A stretch of 64,000 nt of DNA, taken from the NCBI GenBank assembly GCA_963803165.1, contig CAWDLK010000001.1:492878-556877 (forward strand), written 5' to 3'. This stretch comes from Changshengia sp963803165 (GTDB lineage: Bacteria; Chloroflexota; Dormibacteria; Aeolococcales; Aeolococcaceae). Every line of letters begins with the position of its first letter. Positions within the stretch are counted from its first letter, which is position 1. Below the pieces are notes generated by a model. That model did no database searches, had not been told where the DNA came from, and saw nothing but the letters and a program-made list of their open reading frames with translations. This document shows, in pieces, positions 37,265 to 45,409 of the stretch. Made by a program: the position numbers and the translations under genes.

Positions 37265-37867
37265 GTGCCACCGCCCCCCGGCCGAGCCGGGTTGATCGAC
37301 CGCGACCCCCAGAACCTGCCGATTCCCCTGGGAGGCATGAGCCCGCAGCGGAGGGCCCTCGGCACCGCTGCCCCGATCCGGCTCTGGCGGAGGCGGAGAG
37401 CCGAGGTGCTCGCCGGCCTCGGCCTGCTGCTGGCCGCGGCCGCCGCGGTGGTGACCCTCACCCGGCCGGTCCTCGCCGTCTACCTCGAGAACGACGCGGT
37501 CCATGTCGGAGACCTCACCCTCGCGCACCCCGCGGACAACGGCGGCCTCGGCGAGGGCCGCCTCTACCGCGGTCCGGCGACTTTCCTCATGATCGCCCGG
37601 AGCGACGGCAGCGTGACCGCCACCTCGGTCACCTTCCTCGGCGGCAGGAGGGTGACCGGCGTCTGCAGCTTCGGCCCACCCACCGCGTCCGCGATCGCCG
37701 AGCGTTGCGTCCTCGACATCGGGGCCGCGTCGGTCAGCTGCGAGGATTCGCTCCGCTTCGATGCGCCCGGTGTGTGGCGGCGTCGCTGCAGCGATGGGCA
37801 GGAGCTCACCGTCCTCGTGCCCGCCGGCACGGGGGTCATCCCCATGCCGTTCCCCCTCGGCCGCTGA
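37265..37867 (+). CDS. Single-pass membrane protein, hypothetical
   Basis: 200 residues from a GTG at 37265 (ATG at 37337 is an alternative). A basic N-terminus is followed by one helix (about 47-66, EVLAGLGLLLAAAAAVVTL) and an external beta-rich domain with cysteines (GVCSFGPP, ERCVLD, VSCEDS, RRRCSDG) that could form disulfides. It is the last gene of the Tad-like operon and convergent with the sortase gene. No family is recognised. Confidence 0.55.
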   Translation: MPPPPGRAGLIDRDPQNLPIPLGGMSPQRRALGTAAPIRLWRRRRAEVLAGLGLLLAAAAAVVTLTRPVLAVYLENDAVHVGDLTLAHPADNGGLGEGRLYRGPATFLMIARSDGSVTATSVTFLGGRRVTGVCSFGPPTASAIAERCVLDIGAASVSCEDSLRFDAPGVWRRRCSDGQELTVLVPAGTGVIPMPFPLGR

Positions 37868-37879
37868 GCTCCTCGGTGG

Positions 37880-38545
37880 TCAGACGGCGACGCCGTCGAT
37901 GCTGGTGAGGTCGGCTCGCCACACCAGCCGGTCGTAGTCCTGCCACCACGGGGTGCAGGTGATCAGGGTCAGCTCCCGACCGCCGGTGGGGTTGAGCTGG
38001 GTCACCGCGCTGGGGGCCAGCTCCCAGCGCTGGGTGATGGTGTAGACGTAGACCTGGCAGCTCCGATCCTCGACGGTCACCGTCTCGCCGACCCCCAGCT
38101 GGTCGATGTGCTGGTAGTCGGGCTCGCGGTGGAAGGCGATGATCATGTTGCCGTCGCCGCCGGGGGCGGGGCTGCCGTACCAGTGGACCATGGAGCGGTC
38201 GTCGAGCTGGGTCCAGTTGCCGTTGACGGCGACGCCCACGTAGCCGTACTGGGAGAGGCCGCTGAACTCCACCAGGGCGTAGGCGTCGGACTCGCTGCCC
38301 CCTCCGCCGCAGGTGCCCCCGGTCGGGGAGGCGCTCGGGGTGGTCGACGGATCAGCCGACTTGCCCGACGCCGACCCGGAGAGCCAGCTGTTGACCGCGT
38401 TGACGTCGTTGGCGCCGCGCGCGGCCACCGCCTGCTGGACCTGGTGCTGCTCGACCAGTCCCCCGGCGGTGATGCCGAGCCCGGTGAGGACCAGGACGCA
38501 GCCGGCCACCAGCGCCAGCCTCCGCGCCCGGAAGCGCCATCTCAT
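37880..38545 (-). CDS. Sortase (class E/F-like)
   Basis: 221 residues. N-terminal membrane helix (about 10-30), a Ser/Thr/Gly linker, and a sortase beta-barrel from about 86. Catalytic His is H139 in NMIIAFHREPDY, Cys C197 in LTLITCTPWW, Arg R206 in DYDRLVW. Typical upstream elements MVHWYGSPAPGG are present. It should cleave and covalently attach surface proteins or pilins. The coding sequence for the catalytic domain is nucleotide-identical over 380 nt to that of the fused sortase at 39941. Its operon partner is the gene at 38561. Confidence 0.85.
   Translation of the reverse strand: MRWRFRARRLALVAGCVLVLTGLGITAGGLVEQHQVQQAVAARGANDVNAVNSWLSGSASGKSADPSTTPSASPTGGTCGGGGSESDAYALVEFSGLSQYGYVGVAVNGNWTQLDDRSMVHWYGSPAPGGDGNMIIAFHREPDYQHIDQLGVGETVTVEDRSCQVYVYTITQRWELAPSAVTQLNPTGGRELTLITCTPWWQDYDRLVWRADLTSIDGVAV
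37883..38262 (-). repeat. 380-nt perfect direct repeat, copy 1 (sortase catalytic domain)
   Basis: Base-for-base identical to 39953-40332 (offset 2070 nt) by line-by-line comparison. Identity stays high for about 60 nt further and then drops sharply in the linker and membrane helix. Duplication or recent gene conversion is implied. Confidence 0.95.
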
Positions 38546-38560
38546 AACGCATCAAGAGTA

Positions 38561-39835
38561 TCAGCCTGGGGGCGGAGTGGCGACCGCGGCCATCTCGTCC
38601 ACCACCTGATCGAGGGTGGACTGCATCACCCCGCGGATGACCAACCCGCGGATCTCGTCGAGAAGGGTGTCCAGGCTGAGGTCCCTGGCCGCGGCCTCGT
38701 CCACCATGGCCTCGACGCGTGGGGACGATCGCTGGAGGCGGAGCCGGGCCACCTGCTTGAGCGCGGTCGCGATCGGGGCCACGGGCACGGAGCCGGGTGG
38801 CGTGAAGCCGGCGCGCGGGACGGCCGCGTAGGGGTCGGTCTCGGCGTCGGCCCACTGCGGAACGGGAGCCGGGGTCGGGGCCGCCTCGGAGCTGAACTCA
38901 CTGAAGGGGTCATACGGCGCTACCGGCTCAGGCTCCGGCGGATAGTACGGCGGCGAGAAGTCGCCGAGCCCCTCGGCCCGCCAGGGCGGCGGTGTGGACC
39001 AGTCGATCGCCTCGGCCGCGGGCTCCGGGTCGGGCACGGCCACCGCCTCGACGGCCGCGGGCTCCTCGACCTCGATCGCCGCGGGAGCGGCGGGCTCGGA
39101 GCGCTCGGGCACCGATAACGATCCCCCTCCCGGCTCGCACCGCACCCAGATCGTCCCCCTCCGGGTCGCCGTCAGGCTGTCGAGCAGCGTGTCGTCGCCG
39201 AGCTCGGGGTGCGTCTCGGTGTAGGTGGCCACCTGCCTGCCGTCCACGATCAGGGTCACCCCGCGTCCGGCGGGCGTGTCCAGCTCGACCGCGAACAGCC
39301 CGTCACGGCTTCGGAGGTCGGCAAGGAGCCCGCCCCAGTCGGTCCACTCGAGGCGGAGGTCCTCGTAGCAGCGATTCCCGCGCAGCAGCACGGGAGCGAC
39401 GGCGACAACGACGGGATCGAAGCGATGGGCGCTCACCGTGGCGTCCTGCCAACGGGCGATCTGCCGGAGGGCCTCGCCGCCGTCGACCCGTTCCCCGCCC
39501 TCGAAGGCGTACTCCTCGAAGAGCTCTCCGTCCCTGACCAGGATGACCCCGACCGCCTCCTGCCTGCGGATCAGGAGGAACCCGTCGCCGACGGCGGGGC
39601 TCAGGGCGTCGATCACGATGGCGGGTGCCGGGATCGACTCGAAGAGAGCCGTCCCGCGTGGCAGCAGGGGAACCAGATCGTGGGGGCCCGGGACCCACCC
39701 GGCATAGGGGTCGGCCGCGACCGGCGGCATCCCCGTCCTCCCCGCGGTCGTGGGGCTGACGCTCGGTGGCCCCCAGGGGGGGCCGGGTGGTCCGGCGGGG
39801 GGCTCGCCGGGGTCGGCGGGGAAGGTCGCGTTCAT
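38561..39835 (-). CDS. Sortase-associated protein of unknown family
   Basis: 424 residues. The first 35 are Pro/Gly-rich. The conserved domain (about 50-245) includes LVPLLPRGTALFESIPAPAIVIDAL, VILVRDGELFEEY, WQDATVSAHRFD, LEWTDWGGLLADLRSR and ELDTPAGRGVTLIVDGRQ. A Pro/Glu linker and a helical C-terminus (LSLDTLLDEIRGLVIRGVMQSTLDQVVDEM) follow. It has no signal or membrane segment. The same domain is fused to a sortase in the next locus, so both parts work together. A TACGAT (39843-39848) 7 nt before the ATG suggests a leaderless start. Confidence 0.65.
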   Translation of the reverse strand: MNATFPADPGEPPAGPPGPPWGPPSVSPTTAGRTGMPPVAADPYAGWVPGPHDLVPLLPRGTALFESIPAPAIVIDALSPAVGDGFLLIRRQEAVGVILVRDGELFEEYAFEGGERVDGGEALRQIARWQDATVSAHRFDPVVVAVAPVLLRGNRCYEDLRLEWTDWGGLLADLRSRDGLFAVELDTPAGRGVTLIVDGRQVATYTETHPELGDDTLLDSLTATRRGTIWVRCEPGGGSLSVPERSEPAAPAAIEVEEPAAVEAVAVPDPEPAAEAIDWSTPPPWRAEGLGDFSPPYYPPEPEPVAPYDPFSEFSSEAAPTPAPVPQWADAETDPYAAVPRAGFTPPGSVPVAPIATALKQVARLRLQRSSPRVEAMVDEAAARDLSLDTLLDEIRGLVIRGVMQSTLDQVVDEMAAVATPPPG

Positions 39836-39940
39836 CGCCGGTATCGTAGACGGCCGGGTCCACCCCTGAGCGCCGCCACCGTCACCTGCTTCCCGCGGCG
39901 GTCGCCGCGGGATCGCGACGCCACCGGCTTCCGGGGTCCA

Positions 39941-41504
39941 TCAGGACGGCGAGACGGCGACGCCGTCGATGCTGGTGAGGTCGGCTCGCCACACCAGCCG
40001 GTCGTAGTCCTGCCACCACGGGGTGCAGGTGATCAGGGTCAGCTCCCGACCGCCGGTGGGGTTGAGCTGGGTCACCGCGCTGGGGGCCAGCTCCCAGCGC
40101 TGGGTGATGGTGTAGACGTAGACCTGGCAGCTCCGATCCTCGACGGTCACCGTCTCGCCGACCCCCAGCTGGTCGATGTGCTGGTAGTCGGGCTCGCGGT
40201 GGAAGGCGATGATCATGTTGCCGTCGCCGCCGGGGGCGGGGCTGCCGTACCAGTGGACCATGGAGCGGTCGTCGAGCTGGGTCCAGTTGCCGTTGACGGC
40301 GACGCCCACGTAGCCGTACTGGGAGAGGCCGCCGAACTCCACCAGGGCGTAGGCGTCGGACTTGCTGCTCGCTCCGCCGCAGGTGGTGGTGGTCGTCCCC
40401 GTCACGGCGTCCGCCGACGACAGGCCCGGCGACGCCGAGCCGGAGAGCCAGCGGTTGACGGCGCTGACGTCGTTGGCGCCGCGCGCCGCCACCGCCTGCT
40501 GCACCGTCGCCTGCTGGATCAGGGCCGGGGCGGTGAGGCCAAGCCCGGTGAGCACGAGGATGCAGCCGGCCACCAGGGTGAGCTGCCGCCCCCGGTACCG
40601 CCACCAGAGGTCGTGCCACCCGTGCCGGCGCGACCGTGACGCGGGGGGTGGCACCCGCGCGCCGATCCCCTCCGCGGCCGGGTCGGCCCGCTCCGGTTCC
40701 ACGGCGAGTGCCACCAGCTCGGCGGCCTCCTCCGCGGCCGGCTCGGTCAGCTCCGGGTCCGCGACCTCAGGGTCCGGTGCGTCGCTCGCCGCCGGCGGAG
40801 CGGCGGCGTCCCCCGTCTCGGCGTCGCCCGTCTCCTCCATGACGGCTGCCGCCGACGGAGCACGGTCGGGCGCCTCGGGCAGCACGATCGAGCCCCCTCC
40901 CTGCTCGCGGTGGACGCGGACGCTGCCCTCACCGTTCGCGGCGAGGGCGTCGAGCAACGCGGCGTCGCCGAGCACCGGGTGGGCGTCGGTGTACGTCACC
41001 AGCTGGCGGCCGCCCGCGATCAGGGTGACCCCGCGTCCGGCCGGGGTGTCCAGCTCGACCGCGAACACCCCGCTGCGGCCGCGCAGGTCGGCCAGCAGCG
41101 CCCTCCAGTCGGTCCATTCGAGGCGGAGGTCGTCGTAGCACCGGCGTCCCTGCAGGAGCGCCGGAGCGACGCTGACCACGAGGCGGTCGAATCGATGAGC
41201 CGTCACCGAGGCGTCCTGCCAGCTGGAGATGCGGAGGAGGGCAGGGTCGCCGTCGAGTCGCTCTCCGGACCAGTAGGCGTGCTTCTCGCAGAGCTCCCCG
41301 TCCCTCACCAGGAGGACCCCGAGTTCCTTCGGGGCTGCGCACCACGACCAGGCCGTCGCCGACGACGGGTCCGAGCGCCTCGATCACGATGGCCGGGGAG
41401 GCGATGGACTCGAAGAGCGGCACACCGCGCGGGAGGAGGGGGACGACGACGTCGGTCTCGGGGACCGCCTCGGCGTCGGGATCGACGGAGTCGGGCTCTG
41501 TCAC
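39941..41504 (-). pseudogene. Fusion of the sortase-associated domain with a sortase, one-base frameshift
   Basis: From the GTG at 41504 the first about 60 residues (VVPLLPRGVPLFESIASPAIVIEALGPVVGDGLVVVR) are in one frame. After about 41326 the gene continues in another (ELGVLLVRDGELCEKHAYWSGE) to 39941. Deleting one C at 41326-41327 restores a 520-residue protein that aligns without gaps to the 38561 paralogue: associated domain, Pro/Ala/Glu linker, membrane helix (about 300-325 counted in the restored protein) and sortase with the same HR, TLITC and DRLVW motifs. The fusion shows that the separate genes in the first locus are functionally linked. Confidence 0.8.
39953..40332 (-). repeat. 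380-nt perfect direct repeat, copy 2 (sortase catalytic domain)
   Basis: Copy of 37883-38262 without mismatch. The first difference is at 40333 (C for T). It lies in the C-terminal sortase part of the fused gene. Confidence 0.95.
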
Positions 41505-41832
41505 TGCTTCCTCGCCCTGCGTGGGGCTGGTGTCAGCGGCCACGTCCGGAAGGCGCCGTCCGTCCGTGTGCTCGGCGGTATGGTAGACGGCCCCCCGTCG
41601 CATCGGCCGCGCAGAGATGGCACGTCGATGGACAACGTCATCCTGCAGTTACGCGCGCCCGCCGGGAAGCGTGCATACGCTTCTGTCGCGCTCGCCACGT
41701 CAAAGACCGAGGCCACGCGGAACGCTCCGCGATAGGTCCCGAGGGGCGGTGACGCGGGCCGGCGTCGATGACCACCGGCACCGGCCGCGTCCGTTTTGCC
41801 GTCGTCGCGATGGACGCCGGCACGCCCGACGG
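41505..41832. other. Non-coding interval between the sortase fusion and ssb
   Basis: 328 nt without a convincing gene. Part upstream of the sortase fusion should carry its promoter; a TACCAT on the minus strand near 41580 is a weak -10 candidate. GC-rich short inverted repeats are present, but no terminator with a U-tract and no RNA gene is recognised. Confidence 0.4.
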
Positions 41833-42225
41833 TCAGCTCGCGACGGGCAGCGCCTCCGGGGAGGACTCGGTGGCCTCCTCGGTCGCCAGGGCCTCGTCGG
41901 GGCGGCGTGCGGTGAGCAGCTTGACCGACTCGGCGACGATCTCGGTGCTGAACCGGCGCAGCCCATCGCCGCCGGTGTAGTCGCGGGTGCGCAGCTTCCC
42001 CTCGACGTAGACACGACGGCCGCGGGTGCAGTACAGGGCGCACACCTCGGCCAGCCTGCCGAAGGCGATCACCGCGTGGTACTCGCTCTCCTCCTGCCGG
42101 TTGCCCTCCGCATCACGCCAGACGCTGTTGGTGGCGATGCGCATGCGCGTCATCGGCTTGCCGCTCGAGGGCAGGCTCTCCGCGTCCTTGGTCAGGTTGC
42201 CAATGAGGATGACCCTGTTGACCAT
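41833..42225 (-). CDS. ssb: Single-stranded DNA-binding protein (short, accessory type)
   Basis: 130 residues. OB-fold signatures: MVNRVILIGNLTKDAESLPSSGKP, MRIATNSVWRDAEGNRQEESEYHAVIAFGRLAEVC, RRVYVEGKLRTRDYTGGDG. The tail is short and ends in ALPVAS, lacking the acidic DDIPF-type tip that recruits replication partners, so it is probably not the housekeeping SSB. Position next to CHAP, TrbL-like and TrbC-like genes suggests a role with transferred or mobile DNA. Confidence 0.88.
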   Translation of the reverse strand: MVNRVILIGNLTKDAESLPSSGKPMTRMRIATNSVWRDAEGNRQEESEYHAVIAFGRLAEVCALYCTRGRRVYVEGKLRTRDYTGGDGLRRFSTEIVAESVKLLTARRPDEALATEEATESSPEALPVAS

Positions 42226-42309
42226 GTCCGTCTCCTGGGTGATGGGTGGTGGATCGACCGCCTCCGCCCGCGGCGCGGACGGATGGTGGCCGGAAGCGCG
42301 GATGGGAGC

Positions 42310-42765
42310 TCACGCCGCACCGGTGGGGCGGGCGATGTACCCCTCGATGTCGGACGCGGCGAAGGTGAGCGACCGGGGTGTGGCGTCGCCCTCCGGCCAG
42401 TTCTCGGACGAGAGGGTGACCGTCCCCGCGCTCGGGTCCACCACGGTGACGATGCCGACGTGCCCGTGGGTCGACGCCATGCCGTTCCTGGTCCGGGTGC
42501 CGGCGCCGATGACGGCCACGTCTCCCGGGAGCACCGCCCCGATGTCGGTGCCGCTGATCGTCGTGAACCCGGCATCGGACGCGTCGGAGAGCCATTGATC
42601 CGCGTCCCCCCAGTCCGACGGTATCCACGACAGACGTGACGCCACGTAGGCCGTGCACTGGCCGGCCGGGTATCCGAACCCGGAGGTCGAGCCCTCGGCG
42701 ACCCCGCCCAGGACGCTCAGCCCGAGGGCGAGGACGGCCGTGATGCCGGCGATCAGACGAAGCAT
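42310..42765 (-). CDS. Secreted CHAP-domain peptidoglycan hydrolase
   Basis: 151 residues from the ATG at 42765 (a GTG directly before it is possible). Signal peptide MLRLIAGITAVLALGLSVLGGVAEG is followed by a CHAP fold: catalytic Cys in YPAGQCTAYVAS, His in STHGHVGIVTVV and Asn in LSSENW. It is an amidase/endopeptidase that locally opens the cell wall, a usual component of type IV secretion and conjugation loci in Gram-positive bacteria. It ends 84 nt before ssb's start and follows the TrbL-like gene. Confidence 0.82.
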   Translation of the reverse strand: MLRLIAGITAVLALGLSVLGGVAEGSTSGFGYPAGQCTAYVASRLSWIPSDWGDADQWLSDASDAGFTTISGTDIGAVLPGDVAVIGAGTRTRNGMASTHGHVGIVTVVDPSAGTVTLSSENWPEGDATPRSLTFAASDIEGYIARPTGAA

Positions 42766-42778
42766 CACCCGCCTCCGC

Positions 42779-43669
42779 TCACACGCCGCGAGCCGGCAGG
42801 GGCAGCTGGATCCGGCGCGCCTGCCGGGCCAGCCCGCCCCCGATGTCGCCGGGGATGCGGGCCGCCGAGGCGAGGAAACGCGGCACCTTGAGGCTGATCC
42901 ACAGCGCCGCGAGCGCATAGAGGGTCGCGGCCAGCCCGCTCCCCGCCGCGAGCCCGGTGACCGTGGCCACCCGCAGCACCGTGACCTGGGCAGCCTGCAT
43001 GAAGACGGCGACCAGGAACAGCCTGCCCCAGGCTCGCGCGTACCCCCTGCTCTCCGGGAGGATGCTGGCCAGGGCCGCGAGCGGCGCCGTGGCGATGAGC
43101 ACCTGCAGGACCGCCATCCGGATGACGTAGGAGATGGCGAGCAGCCCGATCGTCACCACCAGGGCGAGCACCACCACGATCTGGAAGAGGTCCTGGGTCA
43201 GGCTCGAGCTGGTGAGCGCCGAGGGGGAGAGCGGGTCCGTCCAGGGCATGGGGTGGCCACCGGCACCGGCCGCGAACGTGGTCAGCGCGTTGTTCATGTC
43301 GACGGCCGCCTGGATGAGCATCAGCGAGGCGTTCATGAGGAACACCCCGACCAGCAACCTCGGCAGCAGCGCCCGGAGGTCGTGCTCCGACTGGAGGCTG
43401 TGATCGACGATGCCGCGCACCGCGGCGACCACGACCACCAGCGCGAGCAGCGCGTCCCCGGCGTGGCAGAAGCCCTGGTTCAGGCCGGCGAGCGCCGGAT
43501 TGCCGGTCAGCGGCTGCGATCCCGGCCGCGAGACGTCCACGGTGCTGAAGAGGTAGCGGTTGAGGAGGGTGAGGACGTCGTCGCGCCCGCTGGAGGAGAA
43601 CTGGCTCAGCAGCTGGCCGATTAGCCCGCCGAGGCTGGAGGATTGCGCGCCGATCAACCGCAGGCTCAT
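42779..43669 (-). CDS. TrbL/VirB6-like polytopic membrane protein
   Basis: 296 residues with about six helices (around 75-90, 105-125, 165-185, 190-215, 230-250, 255-275). The sequence FQIVVVLALVVTIGLLAISYVIRMAVLQVLIATAPLAALASILPE is typical of TrbL/VirB6 channel proteins of type IV secretion. It follows a TrbC-like gene and precedes a CHAP hydrolase. It would form the inner-membrane pore. Assignment is by helix pattern and context. Confidence 0.7.
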   Translation of the reverse strand: MSLRLIGAQSSSLGGLIGQLLSQFSSSGRDDVLTLLNRYLFSTVDVSRPGSQPLTGNPALAGLNQGFCHAGDALLALVVVVAAVRGIVDHSLQSEHDLRALLPRLLVGVFLMNASLMLIQAAVDMNNALTTFAAGAGGHPMPWTDPLSPSALTSSSLTQDLFQIVVVLALVVTIGLLAISYVIRMAVLQVLIATAPLAALASILPESRGYARAWGRLFLVAVFMQAAQVTVLRVATVTGLAAGSGLAATLYALAALWISLKVPRFLASAARIPGDIGGGLARQARRIQLPLPARGV

Positions 43670-43678
43670 CTCGCGCCC

Positions 43679-43951
43679 TCAGTGCATGCCGGGCGGGATG
43701 GTGGCGAGCAGCGCGTGGGTCAGCGTCCCGGCGAGCTCCGCGCCGATCGTGCCGACCACGATCCGGCCGATCCAGCGCCTGGCCTCGGAGGCGCTGCGGG
43801 GATCCATGGCGATGATCCGGTAGACGAAGGCAACCAGGAGAGCCAGGGTGCCGAGGGCCGCCACGATGCCCTGCGCGTCGGACACCCAGTTGTTGACGAG
43901 GGTCGTGAGCGAATCCAACGGAGCGGCCTCCCGACTTCCACGTGCGGTCAT
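43679..43951 (-). CDS. TrbC/VirB2-like small membrane protein (pilin candidate)
   Basis: 90 residues. Two hydrophobic helices (about 30-48 and 63-84) are separated by a short basic loop (AMDPRSASEARRWIGR), the arrangement of TrbC/VirB2 pilins and related small T4SS subunits. No long signal peptide is visible. It is the first gene of the minus-strand group and has a good promoter 44 nt upstream. It may be the structural subunit that the Tad-like operon lacks. Confidence 0.55.
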   Translation of the reverse strand: MTARGSREAAPLDSLTTLVNNWVSDAQGIVAALGTLALLVAFVYRIIAMDPRSASEARRWIGRIVVGTIGAELAGTLTHALLATIPPGMH

Positions 43952-43994
43952 GGCCGCCCCTCCGGCCGCCGGCCCGCGGGGGCCGACGCCGGGA

Positions 43995-44024
43995 ATAGTA
44001 CACAGACATGTGGTTGTGCGTCAA
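43995..44024 (-). promoter_or_regulatory. Promoter of the TrbC-TrbL-CHAP-ssb group
   Basis: On the minus strand TTGACG (44019-44024), 18-nt spacer, TACTAT (43995-44000). The region is locally AT-richer than its surroundings. Next to it is the perfect palindrome ACACGGCCGTGT (44033-44044), a possible operator just upstream of -35. Confidence 0.65.
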
Positions 44025-44083
44025 CCTATACCACACGGCCGTGTCGGGTTGGCGCGACGGCGCATCCCTCAGTGGCAAGAATA

Positions 44084-44098
44084 TGCAGTGACACTGCA
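44084..44098. promoter_or_regulatory. Palindromic operator before the GH13-TetR operon
   Basis: TGCAGTG-A-CACTGCA, a perfect 7-1-7 palindrome. It overlaps the promoter region of the glycosidase gene (TATCCT -10 candidate at 44108-44113, 6 nt before the ATG). The second gene of the operon is a TetR regulator, whose family binds such palindromes, so autoregulation is likely. Confidence 0.6.
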
Positions 44099-44119
44099 AC
44101 TAGCTGCTATCCTTGAGCC

Positions 44120-45409
44120 ATGCTCCAGCTCCCCTCCCGGATGCGGGGTCGCGTCCTCTACCAGCTCCACAGCCTCGGGGCGGCCGGAGTCCCCGCCGTC
44201 AACACCGACCCGGAGGCCGCCACGCCGTCGGGGCACGGCCTGCGGGTGCTCCAGGGATGGCTGGACCACGTCCGGTCCCTCGGCTGCGGCGGCGTCCTGC
44301 TCACCCCGATCTTCGCGGCCTCCACCCACGGGTACGACACCGTCAATCCGTTCCGGATCGATCAGCGACTGGGCGACGAGGACGACTTCGCCAGCTTCGC
44401 CGCGGCCTGCCACGACCGGGACCTGCTGCTGATCCTGGACGGCGTCTTCAACCACGTGGGACGTGCCTTCCCCGCCTTCCAGGACGTGCTCGCCCGCGGC
44501 CGGCGCTCGCCCTGGGCGCCGTGGTTCCGGCTCGACTTCGAGAGGGACGGCGCCGACGGCTTCGCCTACGCGGACTTCGAGGGTCACCCCGAGCTGGTCG
44601 CGCTCAACCACGCCCACCCCGAGGTGCTCGAGTGGGCGGTCGCCGTCTCCCGACACTGGCTGGACCGTGGAGCCGACGGCTGGCGCCTGGACGCCGCCTA
44701 CCTGATCCCCGAGACCTTCCTCGCCTCTCTGAGTCAATCCGCGCGCGACGCCCACGCTGAGGCCTTCCTCTTCGGCGAGAAGATCCACGGCGACTACGTG
44801 CGCTTCGTCGAGGAGAGCCACCTCGACTCGGTCACCCAGTACGAGCTGCGCAAGGCGCTCTGGAGCTCCCTGAACGACGCCAACCTCTTCGAGTTGGCCT
44901 GGGCGCTGCGCCGGCACCGGGAGTTCTGCACGGGCTTCAGCCCGGTCACCTTCGCCGGCAACCACGACGTCACCCGGCTGGCCAGCCTGCTCCGCGATCC
45001 CGCGCTGCTCGGCCCCGCGCTGGCGGTGCTGCTCACCCTCCCCGGCGTGCCCTGCGTCTACTACGGCGACGAGCTGGCCTGGGAGGGCCGCGTCGACGCT
45101 GGCCCCGGAGGAGACGATGCCGTCCGTCCGCCCCTCCCCGCAACCGCCGTGCCCACCGGAGCCGGCCAGGCCGAGGCGCTCCGCCTCCATCGCGAGCTGA
45201 TCGCCCTGCGGCGCGGGAGCCCGTGGCTCACCGGCGCGAACCTCGAGCTCGGCGAGGTGTCCAACCCTCGTATCCAGTACACGGTGGCCGCGACCGATGG
45301 TCCCGAGCGGCTGCTCGTCACCGTCGACCTGACCGGTGACCCCGCACCCCATGCGGGCTGGAGGCCGACGCTGGACGGCGCCGGCTGGTCCGTCTCGGTC
45401 CTGGTGTGA
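44120..45409 (+). CDS. GH13 alpha-amylase family glycosidase
   Basis: 429 residues. The four GH13 regions are clear: LDGVFNHVG, ADGWRLDAAY (nucleophile Asp), FLFGEKIHG (acid/base Glu) and FAGNHDVTR (third Asp). A short C-terminal beta domain (IQYTVAATDGPERLLVTVDL) ends the protein. No signal peptide is present, so it acts in the cytoplasm on maltodextrin- or trehalose-like substrates. Length and motifs fit cyclomaltodextrinase/oligo-glucosidase relatives, but exact specificity cannot be read. The following TetR gene overlaps by 4 nt. Confidence 0.88.
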   Translation: MLQLPSRMRGRVLYQLHSLGAAGVPAVNTDPEAATPSGHGLRVLQGWLDHVRSLGCGGVLLTPIFAASTHGYDTVNPFRIDQRLGDEDDFASFAAACHDRDLLLILDGVFNHVGRAFPAFQDVLARGRRSPWAPWFRLDFERDGADGFAYADFEGHPELVALNHAHPEVLEWAVAVSRHWLDRGADGWRLDAAYLIPETFLASLSQSARDAHAEAFLFGEKIHGDYVRFVEESHLDSVTQYELRKALWSSLNDANLFELAWALRRHREFCTGFSPVTFAGNHDVTRLASLLRDPALLGPALAVLLTLPGVPCVYYGDELAWEGRVDAGPGGDDAVRPPLPATAVPTGAGQAEALRLHRELIALRRGSPWLTGANLELGEVSNPRIQYTVAATDGPERLLVTVDLTGDPAPHAGWRPTLDGAGWSVSVLV

